Below the pieces are notes generated by a model. The model did not search any database and was not told the origin of the DNA. It worked only from the letters and a program-made list of their open reading frames with translations. Below, in pieces: positions 28,201 to 36,481 of a stretch of 64,000 nucleotides of DNA (position 1 is the stretch's first letter; the number at the start of each line of letters is the position of its first letter). The stretch is taken from positions 62,001 to 126,000 of the forward strand of contig JAZSON010000029.1 of the NCBI GenBank assembly GCA_045536965.1. Reading direction: 5' to 3'. This DNA comes from UBA5448 sp045536965. GTDB taxonomy: Bacteria > Bacillota > Clostridia > Oscillospirales > SIG627. A program made the position numbers and the translations under genes.

Positions 28201-30447
28201 GGCAATGTAACCGATAGAAAAGCCAACCAGCAGACCATCAATCTTTATTTTGAAGATTGCGATGCCGAAGTGACCACAAACCATCAAAACACACCCCACC
28301 AAGCTACAATTGCTACCTCCAAAGGCGCCACCCTCGGCGATGACTATTACAATTCTTCTGTCAGCGGTGCCAACACTATCTATTATTACAGTGCAACCAA
28401 TCCCAGTGGTATTTCCTCTATTTCCTTGAAGAACAGTAATGTCGAATTCGTTAACCCCTTGTATGTCAGATCTGGCGCAGGCGTCAGCTTCTCGCAGGAT
28501 GAAAACTCCTCTTATGTCGGTAACATCTACGCTACCAAAGATACCTTTGTCAAGGGTGAAGGCAATGTTTACACCCCCGTCGAAGTCACCCAAGTGCTTT
28601 CGGGCATGGGCGTGAAAGGCCAAGCGATCTCTACTTGCTTTAACGGCGAAAAATGGGTAAGAACCTATGCCTTTAACTATGAAACGGGCTATGATAGCGT
28701 GAAAATCGATGGCTCCTTCGGCGGCTTTGCAGGCAACCGTATCGTTCTGTCCGATGCACTTCGCGGCCAAGTAGTCACCGATGCAGGCAAAGAACTCACC
28801 TTCTTCGGTTGGAATATCGATGGCAAATTCTACGATGCAGGCGACGGCTATGTGCTGGGTGAATCCGATGCAACTGCCACGGCAGTTTGGGTTCCCGCCA
28901 TCTTCGTGGATCCCACCTATGCAGGCGGCAACTCCGATGGTTCCAAAGCAAAACCCTTCGTGAAAGTTGCAGATGCGTATGCAGCCCTGAAAACCCTCCT
29001 TGCTTCTTCGGATGCTGTGGGCGGCGCTGTATATCTCCTTTCCGATGCTGTGATGGATGCAGAACCCGACACCTCTTTTGCTCCTGTTTCCAACATTCCC
29101 AGCCTCGAGGATGCAGGTAAACCCGTTCTCTTTACCGCAGCGAATAAAACCATTAAGTTCACCACCGATAACGAAAGCTACTCCAACACTCTCCATTTCC
29201 TCGGTTCTGTGATGTTTGATAACCTCACCCTCCGTGTGAAGGGTACCACCTTTATCAGACTTACGCCCGCCAAGGACGCTTACTTTGGCCCGAATTTTGC
29301 TTTTGAACAACCCAGCGGTTACAGAGTCGTTTATCTGGATGGTCAAAACCAAAATGTTGAAGAAGTAACCTACAAAATTTATAACGGCACCTTCTCTCTC
29401 GTTTGCTTTGGTTCCAACTTTACCAAAACCACCTATGCCAAGCAAAACGTCTATGTGGGTACAGGTGAATCTACCTCTGCTCCCACAGTGTCCAACCTCT
29501 TTGCAAACACGATTGCCACATTCGTCAATGCAAAAGTTGAATTGCGTTCGGGCACCGTGACCAACGCCATCCTCGGCACAAACTACGGCAACGCTGCTTA
29601 CAGCAATGCACAGCCTTTCGGCGAATGGATTTACGTTGTCTACAACGGCATGAACATCGGCAACATCCGCGATGCTTATTCCGATGGCGCAAATCAAATC
29701 CCCGCAACGACAACTTATTGCGCTAACCTTACGAGAACCCTGATCTTCGATGGTTACAAAGGCAACATTGCATATAACCACTTTGCCAATACCAACGAAA
29801 CCGTTGTCAACGGTATCAATAACGTTTCCTTTATAGGTGGCGCACAAGTCAACTTTACAACTAACGATGTAGTTGTTACCTCCGGCTCTGTCTACGTCGA
29901 AGAAGGCTCTTCCTACACCGGCAAAGCCATCAAAGGCAGCTGCATCCATGAAGGAAACGAAGTGCAGGTTGCTTTGACTCCCGCAAATGGACTCAACACT
30001 TGGAACAGCGATAAGGATCACACCTGGACCACCGATGTTTACGGTGCAGCCCTCGGCGCACAGATCCGTGTCGAAGCTCCTTACGGTATTCGTTTCGGCT
30101 TCAATGGTTCCACCACCGCTCTCGAAGCTATGCTCGGCCAAGCCGTTGCTGAAAAAGGCGTCCTGATCATCCGTGATTCCATGTTGGATGGCGCTTTGAC
30201 CCTTGACACCGAAAACGTTTTGAAGATTGTCGCAAACAAAGCATACAGCTTGACCCAGTCTGCTGTCTTCACAGGCGTTTTGGTCGACACCCCCGATGCC
30301 GGCGCTTCTTCCAAAGCATGGCTGGAAACCTGGAAAGATGTTGATTTCACCGCCCGCGCTTACTTCAAACTGGCCGATGGCAGTGTGATCTACTCTAACA
30401 GCGATACCAACAGCATTGCGGCTATTTCCGCTTCGTTGGTCGGCTGA
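25234..30447 (+). CDS. P2: giant secreted repeat protein (intact)
   Basis: A 1737-residue protein with a signal peptide (MKNTNKRILSFVLSALMLIS, cleavage near AGA at about 30). Modules in order: a TIYVDQAKGSD...SPVKTIEKAVELLEAG motif and beta-rich segment (about 39-515); two InlB/Listeria-Bacteroides-type repeats (about 520-690; KFSGWKDAKGNIYQPGD, FYGWTIDGKFYHAGE, each ending TATW or TAVW); a YVKPSYAGNDSDGSKAKPY motif and second beta-rich segment (to about 1140); a third repeat (about 1146-1242; FFGWNIDGKFYDAGD); a FVDPTYAGGNSDGSKAKPF motif and third beta-rich segment; and the shared C-terminal domain (about 1597-1737). It should be exported. No LPXTG, SLH, dockerin or choline-binding anchor is seen. 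Adhesion or glycan binding is plausible but unproven. The 39-residue ORF follows by 15 nt. Confidence 0.85.
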   Translation: MKNTNKRILSFVLSALMLISLLPAGMMAGALDAMNATNTIYVDQAKGSDTNTGTESSPVKTIEKAVELLEAGDKTADGYIYLKSDYSQLYDGRGQRNFLDIMPTHTRNIIVTGNANKKPTWEMIIACSASTSAAYLKERHLAASGYIRNNGPLTLDVVKVNVKTDPNNLTTIALKMEYEFPAGHEFAGKKLAFKGGDYLYKKYDLAIDPNNAAYVIDVTDRTKENEVYPVRMNDLRWTTNAKFVATENCEVTYEDQADNSRLEADIPTTSSHVKEINYIYFQPYSNASLYGGFFGDGWVVGASATYDDEVILTIGSKDALKILRAPSADVPATTKVSYVFETPDVFNIPFYTSEKTNAPALKCEFSMVLKTTGVTYGTGASDIAELYTSYVDGFGTYNIVFDNPAETFDQNLLLPGYHSLYFKGIGGSLSFDFESLPQVGYKVIRIDEGDILDLQGTTVQREFMLDIVKAGKSFENDSFPVIYADDESVLDFITLTEEAEALGSLVYSEDDYAVYYTLDRGNVVYEKGDTDEDVEMPADSETVFAGENIIVSAPVNSTLENGKKFSGWKDAKGNIYQPGDSYMINSNGSVTLTATWGFPLSFVTGYEDAATPVTREDMFFVPGDRVALPNDLRASDEDKDGVYTLKTITDGGKDYVFYGWTIDGKFYHAGETIKTGTTAITATAVWIPAIYVKPSYAGNDSDGSKAKPYNSILKAQMAVRALFGADEGNEIPAASIVMMENTIWNWSYTETVPGHVGGVQDDGYTYYEKNSANANHPKLNTLGGSVLYTAISSDIEVLMYQYESLYFYIADDFMLDNLTYLVSATHSISRLYFTTTGRVLYMGPTVKCLKKNNNTQNVDTLYGLPLGSYSATVHQQYSYILFDVNLPDITAHIYGGEYTGLYMLYANAGTNTSYIGAPGTTGPTIAYTALGNTNNHPSAVWDYYQYSGNVKEFRFGVLSTANNIFRGTWNLHFYGNAKFTLKDWNAAYAGNVTDRKANQQTINLYFEDCDAEVTTNHQNTPHQATIATSKGATLGDDYYNSSVSGANTIYYYSATNPSGISSISLKNSNVEFVNPLYVRSGAGVSFSQDENSSYVGNIYATKDTFVKGEGNVYTPVEVTQVLSGMGVKGQAISTCFNGEKWVRTYAFNYETGYDSVKIDGSFGGFAGNRIVLSDALRGQVVTDAGKELTFFGWNIDGKFYDAGDGYVLGESDATATAVWVPAIFVDPTYAGGNSDGSKAKPFVKVADAYAALKTLLASSDAVGGAVYLLSDAVMDAEPDTSFAPVSNIPSLEDAGKPVLFTAANKTIKFTTDNESYSNTLHFLGSVMFDNLTLRVKGTTFIRLTPAKDAYFGPNFAFEQPSGYRVVYLDGQNQNVEEVTYKIYNGTFSLVCFGSNFTKTTYAKQNVYVGTGESTSAPTVSNLFANTIATFVNAKVELRSGTVTNAILGTNYGNAAYSNAQPFGEWIYVVYNGMNIGNIRDAYSDGANQIPATTTYCANLTRTLIFDGYKGNIAYNHFANTNETVVNGINNVSFIGGAQVNFTTNDVVVTSGSVYVEEGSSYTGKAIKGSCIHEGNEVQVALTPANGLNTWNSDKDHTWTTDVYGAALGAQIRVEAPYGIRFGFNGSTTALEAMLGQAVAEKGVLIIRDSMLDGALTLDTENVLKIVANKAYSLTQSAVFTGVLVDTPDAGASSKAWLETWKDVDFTARAYFKLADGSVIYSNSDTNSIAAISASLVG

Positions 30448-30632
30448 TAGGGAGGAGAAATCATGAAAAACGTGTATGAATCTCCCGTAATGATTTCTCT
30501 GGAATTTTCGGAAGAAATCATGTCCATCAGTTTCGGTGATAACTATGGTTCGCTTCTTCCCGGTTGGGGAGAACCAAACTAAACCAAACCTAAAAGCCGT
30601 GAGGCGCACTTAGTTAAAAGTGCGCCTCATTT
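30448..30632 (+). repeat. Near-identical 3' cassette, copy 1 (copy 2 at 36165-36350)
   Basis: From the stop of P2, the spacer, the 39-residue ORF and the terminator hairpin are almost base-for-base the same as downstream of P3 (36165-36350), including synonymous positions. Differences are a few bases around the peptide stop (GAACCAAACTAA against GAGCCGAGCTAA) and the hairpin loop. The P1 copy (24837-24971) is similar but more diverged and has a different terminator. This implies recent duplication or gene conversion. Confidence 0.85.
30463..30582 (+). CDS. 39-residue partner ORF of P2
   Basis: MKNVYESPVMISLEFSEEIM... ending GWGEPN, behind GGGAGGAG and 15 nt after the P2 stop, so probably translated from the same mRNA. 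It differs from the P1 copy at two residues (A9V, P16S) and from the P3 copy only at the last residue (N for S). No export signal is visible; the sequence is acidic with a Gly/Pro-rich end. Confidence 0.7.
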   Translation: MKNVYESPVMISLEFSEEIMSISFGDNYGSLLPGWGEPN

Positions 30633-30636
30633 TTTT
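30601..30636 (+). terminator. Intrinsic terminator after P2 and its small ORF
   Basis: GAGGCGCACTT / AAGTGCGCCTC with a T-run. In the 338-bp gap 30583-30920 the remainder holds the P3 promoter and AT-rich DNA; a 70-codon frame at 30646-30858 there has no ribosome site and is not called. Confidence 0.9.
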
Positions 30637-30832
30637 GTAAAAGATTTGCCGGTGCACGCCAACCATACAAAATCCTTTATGCAAAACCTACCCCAACCTC
30701 GTAAGGGAGGATACCATCTTCCCGATAATTTTGCATTTTACCCATTTGCATCTTTGAAAAAAAGTTCTGCCATGAATCTTCAATTATGCAATTTATATAA
30801 TTATGGGTGCTGTAATTTGATAAGTTTATCCA

Positions 30833-30861
30833 TTGACATCATGTGTATTGAATGTTAAAAT
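30833..30861 (+). promoter_or_regulatory. Probable sigma-A promoter of P3
   Basis: TTGACA (30833-30838) and TAAAAT (30856-30861) with a 17-bp spacer, 59 nt before the ATG at 30921. Confidence 0.65.
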
Positions 30862-30920
30862 TTACTTGGTATATTATAAATTATATGATGATATTACCAA
30901 AATTTTTAGGAGGATTTAAG

Positions 30921-33900
30921 ATGAAACACACAAACATGCGCATTCTCTCATTTGTGTTGTCTGCTCTCATGCTTCTTTCTTTGCTTCCTGCGGGTATTCT
31001 TGCGGGTGCAGCCGATGCCATGAATGCAGAAAACACCATCTATGTGGATCAGGCCAAAGGCTCTGATGCTAATGATGGCTCCAAATCCAATCCCGTGAAA
31101 ACCGTCGTAAAGGCTGTTGAACTGCTCGAGGCAGGCGACGTGACCGCCGATGGTTACATCTATCTTGTCGGTGATTACACCGCTCGATATGTAGGTAAAA
31201 ACCTTGCGGGAACTGCGTTTGGTTCCGTTATCGATTATCTCCCCGTGCACACCCGTCATATCATTGTGACCGGTGACCCTTCCGACAAACCGACCTGGAC
31301 TCTCCAGATTGCAGTTCCGGCGGGTTCGGGTTACCCCGATCGTCATGCACCGGGTTCTGCCTATTTGCGCACCAACGGACCTTTGACCTTAGATGCGATT
31401 GCGGTGTATGTTACAAATGATAAAACCAATCTCACCGTGTTTCCCCAAGATCTTGAATACTCTATTACCGGCGGTACATTCGCGGGTAAAAAATTCAAGC
31501 TCAAAGCCGGTGAATATCTTTATAAGATCTATGATTTTGCCGAGGATCCTCAAAACAGCGGTTATGTAATCGATGTTACCGACCGTTCGTCCGATCCCGA
31601 AAAACAAATTAAATTCCCCGTGCGTATCAATGACTTCCGCTGGATTATCAATGGTACTTTTACCAGTACGGCGAATTTCTCCTTGAGTTATGACAACGCG
31701 ATCGATCCCGATCGTGCTGCTGCTACTTTGGTGACCAATACCACCGATAACAGCAAAAATATCACTCAGATCTATACCATCCCGTTTGCCTCTGCCTCGT
31801 TTTACGGTGGCAACTGGGGTAGCTTGATGGTTTATTCCACCTCGTCTTACGGCGCTTCCTATTCCACCGATGATCTTGTTGTGACCATTGGTGAAAAATC
31901 GGGTATTGGTTCTGTTTATTATCCCAACAGCACCGTTCCCGCAACCGTTAAAAAGGTGACCTATGTCATCGAAGAAGCAGGCAGAAAGATCAGCAATCCT
32001 TTTTACCTCGCTACCACTGAACCTATCATCAACTGTGACTTTTATTTGCACATCAAAGCTTCCGGTGTGATTATGGGGGCTGGCGGTTTGACCGAAAAGT
32101 CTTATATTTCGGGCAAAGGAACCTACAATCTTATCATCGAAAATCCCGGTGAAAATTTTGACTCGTCCCTCTTGCTCTCGGGCTATCATTCCCTCTATTT
32201 CAAGGGAATCGGTGGCGCCCTTTCCATGGATTTTGAATCTCTTCCCGCAGTCGGTTACGAAATTATTCGTATCGATGAAGGCGATACCTTGGATTTGCAG
32301 GGCACCGTTTTAGAAAATAAATTCATCCTTGACATTGTCAAGGCAGGTGAAAACTTTGAAAATGACTCTTTTGAAGTCATTTATGCCGACGATGAATCTG
32401 TTCTCGACTTTATCACCCTCACCGAAGAAGCCGATGCGCTCGGATCTTTGGTATATTCCGAAGATGACTATGCCGTTTACTACACCTTGGATCGCGGCAA
32501 TGTTGTCTATGAAAAAGGCGATACCGAGGACGAAATCAAAATGCCCGAAGCCTCCGAAACCGTTTTGGGCGGCGAAACCATTGTTTTAGGTGCGCCCGCC
32601 AAGACTGTTCTTGAAAATGGCAAGAAGTTCTCCGGCTGGAAAGATGAATTGGGCAGAATTTATCAAGCAGGCGATACCTTTACCATCAAAGTCAACGGCA
32701 CCGAAACCCTGACCGCAACCTGGGGTATTTCCATGTCCTTTGTTACAGGTTATGAGTCGGCAGGTGTTGTCAGACAAGATTTGTTCTATGTTCCCGGCGA
32801 AAGAGTAACACTTCCCTCCGATCTTCGTGCAGATGATCAGGATGGCGACGGTGTCTCCACCTTGAAGATCGTCACCGACGGCGGTAAGGACTATGTGTTC
32901 TACGGTTGGACCATCGATGGTAAGTTTTACCATGCGGGCGAGACCATCCAAACCTCCGATACCCTCATCACCGCAACCGCTGTTTGGGTTCCCGCCATTT
33001 ATGTCAAACCCACCTACGCAGGCGGCGATTCGGACGGTTCTAAGGCAAAACCTTATACCTCCATTTTGGCAGCCCAAATTGCCATGAACAAGCTTTTTGG
33101 TGAAACCACCGAAGAGGATGTTCCGGGCGGCTCCATTGTTATGCTTGAAGATACTGTTTGGAGCTTTAGCTATTTGCAAAACATCGGCGACACCCCCAAC
33201 CCCGGCTATGTTGGCGGCGCGCAAGCCGATGGAAATGTCTATTATACCAATACCGGTGCTCAGGTTCTCATGAAGGCGCTCAAGAGAAATGTTCTTTACA
33301 CGGCCATTTCCAATGATGTAAGAGTTCTGTTCTACCAGTATGAAGCAATTTATTTCTACTCTGAAGGCGATTTCTTCATCGATAACCTTTCCTACTTCAC
33401 CCGTTGCTATCATTCCATTCCGCGTTTGTATCTCCAATCACCCAATAAAGTTCTTTATATTGGTCCGACTGTCAAGACCGCATCGAGTTCTTCCGCTGCA
33501 TCCTTTACAGCCGATGATTATCTCTATGCAACCCATTCCTCCGATGCTGTGAATACAGGCAAAGCCCCTGTTTATTCCAAATTCTTGTTTGATATGAATA
33601 AAGCGGGTTCTACCGCTTACATTCTCGGTGGTGAGCACGTCGGTCTTTACGGTGTTTACGGTACCAGTGGTGTTTATACCTCCTACATTGGCGCTCCCAA
33701 TACCGATGGCCCGACACTTGATTACATCGCACTCGGTAACACAAACTCCAAGACAACCACCGATACTTGGAACTATTACCAGTATTCGGGCAATGTGAAA
33801 GAAATCCGTTTTGGTGCTCTTTCTAACTACGACTATATGTTCCGCGGTACTTGGAATCTTCATTTCTATGGAAATGCAAACATCAAACTTGATGATGCTG

Positions 33901-36164
33901 TAGCTAGCTATTATGGCAATACGTCCACAAGAAATCCCAACGCACAGATCATCAACCTCTTCTTTGAAGATTGCAAGGCTACGGTAACGACCCTGCATGA
34001 TAACTTGCCCCACCAAGCTACAATCGCTACCTCCAACGGCGCAACCCTCGGCGACGATTATTATAAATCGGTTGTCAGTGGCAATAACACCATCTATTAT
34101 TACGACGCTACTGTTCCGAGTGGTGTAAATTCGATTTCCTTGAAGAACAGCCAGGTCAATTTCTCCACCCCCTTGTATGTCAAGTCGGGCGCAGATGTTA
34201 CCTATGCTCAGGATGAAAAATCTTCCTATACCGGTAGTATCTACGCCACCAAAGACACCTTTGTCAGGGGTGAAGGCAATCGTTATACCGCTGTTGAAGT
34301 CACCGATGTCCTTGCAGGCATGGGTGTCGAAGGAAAAGTCATTACTGCTTGCTTTGATGGTGATAAGTGGAAGCAATCCTTCAGCATGAGCTATCAAACC
34401 GGTTATGACTCTGTTAAATTTGATGTCACCGCAGGCGGTCTTGCAGGTACTCGTCTGGTATTGTCCGATGCACTCCGTGGCCAAGTGGTTACTGATGCAG
34501 GCAAAGAACTGACCTTCTACGGTTGGAATATCAATGGCAAGTTCTACGATGCGGGCGATGCTTATGTACTGGGTGAATCCGATGTCATTGCCGCGGCAGT
34601 TTGGGTTCCCGCCATCTTTGTCGATCCCGCTTATGCTGGCGGCGATTCCGATGGTAGCCGAACCAAACCTTTCGTAAGCGCTTTGGATGCCTATGCAGCT
34701 GCTGTTGCCGCTGAAGGTGATGCCATCGCAGTTGTTCTTCTCGCAAATGCCACTATGACGCAAACCGCAGAATCTTCCTTTGACATGGTAGGCACAGCAA
34801 CGGGCTTTGCCGATGCAGGCAAGAGAGTGCTTCTTACCGCTGTTTCAAGCGATATCACTTTGACGATTGACAGCGGCAGCAGCTCCTCTTATGTCAGAAT
34901 TTTCAACTCTATTATGTTTGATAACCTGACTCTCCATGCGACTACTTCTTCGGCGGCCTACATCCGACTTCTTCCCGCCAAGGATATTTACTTTGGCCCG
35001 AACTTTATTTTCGCCCAACCCACCGGCTTGAAGTATTTCGGTCTCGATGGTATGTATCAGGAAGCTTCGGAAGTGATCTATAAGATCTACAACGGCGCCG
35101 TCAACTTTGTTTACCTCGGTACTTCCATTGTTTCTACCGAACAAACCAAGGCCAATGCATTGATTGGTACAGGCGAAGAAACTTCTAAGCCTGAAATCGA
35201 CCTTGTATCCGTCAATACACTTTCGGCTGTCGTTTCTGCCAAGGTTGATTTCCGTTCGGGTATAATTAAGAGAGGAATGTTAGGTGCCACCAAGGGTGGT
35301 GCGGGCGATACCTCTTACGCCACCAAGCAACCTTCGGGCGATTTCATCTTCACCGTTTATAGCGGTGTAACCGAATTGTGTCTTATGGATTCCTGGACAG
35401 GCGTCAACCCCGGACTTTCCTCTTATTGCGCCAACCTTTCCAGAACCCTTGTTTTTGACGGTTATGTCGGCAATGTTAAATACATCCACTACAGTGCAGC
35501 AAATGGTATTTTTGCAAACGGTATCGATAACATTGCGTTTATCAATGGTGCAAAAGTTAACTTTACCAACAATGATGTAGTCGTAGCCGCCCGTGCAAAC
35601 GGTGTTGGCAGTGTCTATGTCGAAAGCGGTTCTTCTTACAGTGGTAAGGTCATCAAAGGTGCCTACATCAACGAAAGTGCCGAAGCTTTTGTCGACTTTA
35701 CCCCCGTTGTCGGTAAGATCAACGCGTTCAATGGTACTGCATGGACAACCGATACTTACGGTGCAGCCCTCGGCGCACAGATCCGCGTAGAAGCCCCCTA
35801 TGGTATCCGCTTTGGCTTTGTCGGTTCTAACGCCGCCCTCGAAGCTATGCTCGGTCAGGCTGTTGTCGAAAAAGGTGTGTTGGTTATCCGCAGCTCGCTG
35901 TTGGAAGGCAAACTCACTCTTGATACAGAAAATGTTCTCAAGATCGTTGCTGAAAAAGCCCATTCCTTGAAACAATACAACTGCTTCAACGGTGTTTTGG
36001 TCGATACTGCCGACGCAGGTGCTTCTTCGGAAGCTTGGTTGGAAGCATGGGAGAATGTTGACTTTACCGCTTGCGCCTACTTTACGTTGGCCGACGGCAC
36101 TGTTCTTTACTCCAATAGCACCCAAAACAACATCGCAGGTGTATACGCTTCGCTGGTCGGTTGA
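30921..36164 (+). CDS. P3: giant secreted repeat protein (intact)
   Basis: A 1747-residue paralog of P2 with the same architecture. The ATG at 30921 follows AGGAGG (30908-30913) and starts a signal peptide nearly identical to P2 and P4 (RILSFVLSALMLLSLLPAG); an upstream in-frame start at 30852 lies before the ribosome site. Repeats are at about 528-605 (KKFSGWKDELGRIYQAGD), 605-695 (FYGWTIDGKFYHAGETI) and 1156-1247 (FYGWNINGKFYDAGDAY), each of the last two followed by an xVxPxYAGGDSDGSxxKPF/Y motif and a long beta-rich segment. The C-terminal shared domain spans about 1608-1747. Some stretches match P2 almost exactly (for example around GYHSLYFKGIGG and SEDDYAVYYTLDRGNVVYEK) while others, such as the N-terminal beta-rich segment, are diverged: a mosaic pattern. 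The 39-residue ORF follows by 15 nt. Confidence 0.85.
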   Translation: MKHTNMRILSFVLSALMLLSLLPAGILAGAADAMNAENTIYVDQAKGSDANDGSKSNPVKTVVKAVELLEAGDVTADGYIYLVGDYTARYVGKNLAGTAFGSVIDYLPVHTRHIIVTGDPSDKPTWTLQIAVPAGSGYPDRHAPGSAYLRTNGPLTLDAIAVYVTNDKTNLTVFPQDLEYSITGGTFAGKKFKLKAGEYLYKIYDFAEDPQNSGYVIDVTDRSSDPEKQIKFPVRINDFRWIINGTFTSTANFSLSYDNAIDPDRAAATLVTNTTDNSKNITQIYTIPFASASFYGGNWGSLMVYSTSSYGASYSTDDLVVTIGEKSGIGSVYYPNSTVPATVKKVTYVIEEAGRKISNPFYLATTEPIINCDFYLHIKASGVIMGAGGLTEKSYISGKGTYNLIIENPGENFDSSLLLSGYHSLYFKGIGGALSMDFESLPAVGYEIIRIDEGDTLDLQGTVLENKFILDIVKAGENFENDSFEVIYADDESVLDFITLTEEADALGSLVYSEDDYAVYYTLDRGNVVYEKGDTEDEIKMPEASETVLGGETIVLGAPAKTVLENGKKFSGWKDELGRIYQAGDTFTIKVNGTETLTATWGISMSFVTGYESAGVVRQDLFYVPGERVTLPSDLRADDQDGDGVSTLKIVTDGGKDYVFYGWTIDGKFYHAGETIQTSDTLITATAVWVPAIYVKPTYAGGDSDGSKAKPYTSILAAQIAMNKLFGETTEEDVPGGSIVMLEDTVWSFSYLQNIGDTPNPGYVGGAQADGNVYYTNTGAQVLMKALKRNVLYTAISNDVRVLFYQYEAIYFYSEGDFFIDNLSYFTRCYHSIPRLYLQSPNKVLYIGPTVKTASSSSAASFTADDYLYATHSSDAVNTGKAPVYSKFLFDMNKAGSTAYILGGEHVGLYGVYGTSGVYTSYIGAPNTDGPTLDYIALGNTNSKTTTDTWNYYQYSGNVKEIRFGALSNYDYMFRGTWNLHFYGNANIKLDDAVASYYGNTSTRNPNAQIINLFFEDCKATVTTLHDNLPHQATIATSNGATLGDDYYKSVVSGNNTIYYYDATVPSGVNSISLKNSQVNFSTPLYVKSGADVTYAQDEKSSYTGSIYATKDTFVRGEGNRYTAVEVTDVLAGMGVEGKVITACFDGDKWKQSFSMSYQTGYDSVKFDVTAGGLAGTRLVLSDALRGQVVTDAGKELTFYGWNINGKFYDAGDAYVLGESDVIAAAVWVPAIFVDPAYAGGDSDGSRTKPFVSALDAYAAAVAAEGDAIAVVLLANATMTQTAESSFDMVGTATGFADAGKRVLLTAVSSDITLTIDSGSSSSYVRIFNSIMFDNLTLHATTSSAAYIRLLPAKDIYFGPNFIFAQPTGLKYFGLDGMYQEASEVIYKIYNGAVNFVYLGTSIVSTEQTKANALIGTGEETSKPEIDLVSVNTLSAVVSAKVDFRSGIIKRGMLGATKGGAGDTSYATKQPSGDFIFTVYSGVTELCLMDSWTGVNPGLSSYCANLSRTLVFDGYVGNVKYIHYSAANGIFANGIDNIAFINGAKVNFTNNDVVVAARANGVGSVYVESGSSYSGKVIKGAYINESAEAFVDFTPVVGKINAFNGTAWTTDTYGAALGAQIRVEAPYGIRFGFVGSNAALEAMLGQAVVEKGVLVIRSSLLEGKLTLDTENVLKIVAEKAHSLKQYNCFNGVLVDTADAGASSEAWLEAWENVDFTACAYFTLADGTVLYSNSTQNNIAGVYASLVG

Positions 36165-36179
36165 TAGGGAGGAGAAATC

Positions 36180-36299
36180 ATGAAAAACGTGTATGAATCT
36201 CCCGTAATGATTTCTCTGGAATTTTCGGAAGAAATCATGTCCATCAGTTTCGGTGATAACTATGGTTCGCTTCTTCCCGGTTGGGGAGAGCCGAGCTAA
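36180..36299 (+). CDS. 39-residue partner ORF of P3
   Basis: MKNVYESPVMISLEFSEEIM... ending GWGEPS, behind GGGAGGAG and 15 nt after the P3 stop. It is nearly identical in DNA to the copy after P2. No counterpart is found after the broken P4. Confidence 0.7.
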   Translation: MKNVYESPVMISLEFSEEIMSISFGDNYGSLLPGWGEPS

Positions 36300-36317
36300 A
36301 CAAAACCTAAAAGCTGT

Positions 36318-36352
36318 GAGGCGCACTTATTAAAAAGTGCGCCTCATTTTTC
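36318..36352 (+). terminator. Intrinsic terminator after P3 and its small ORF
   Basis: GAGGCGCACTT / AAGTGCGCCTC stem, the same as after P2, with a T-run. Confidence 0.9.
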
Positions 36353-36481
36353 TTTTAACGCCTCATCCTAACCGATGGTATGATGAGAATTGTATTGACA
36401 ATACTTGCTTTTAGTGATACACCAATACTTGGTGTAGAGTAATTTATCTAAACCAAAACAAACCATTCAGGAGGACTCACG

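Noticed and set aside
27889..30609. Very long open frame on the minus strand opposite P2 (about 900 codons)
   Set aside because: It follows the codon bias of P2, lacks a ribosome site, and similar antisense frames occur opposite P3. The plus strand has a signal peptide, conserved modules and a promoter, so the minus frame is a by-product.
30646..30858. 70-codon plus-strand frame between P2's terminator and P3
   Set aside because: No ribosome site, and its 3' end runs through the P3 promoter. No counterpart exists in the other array gaps.
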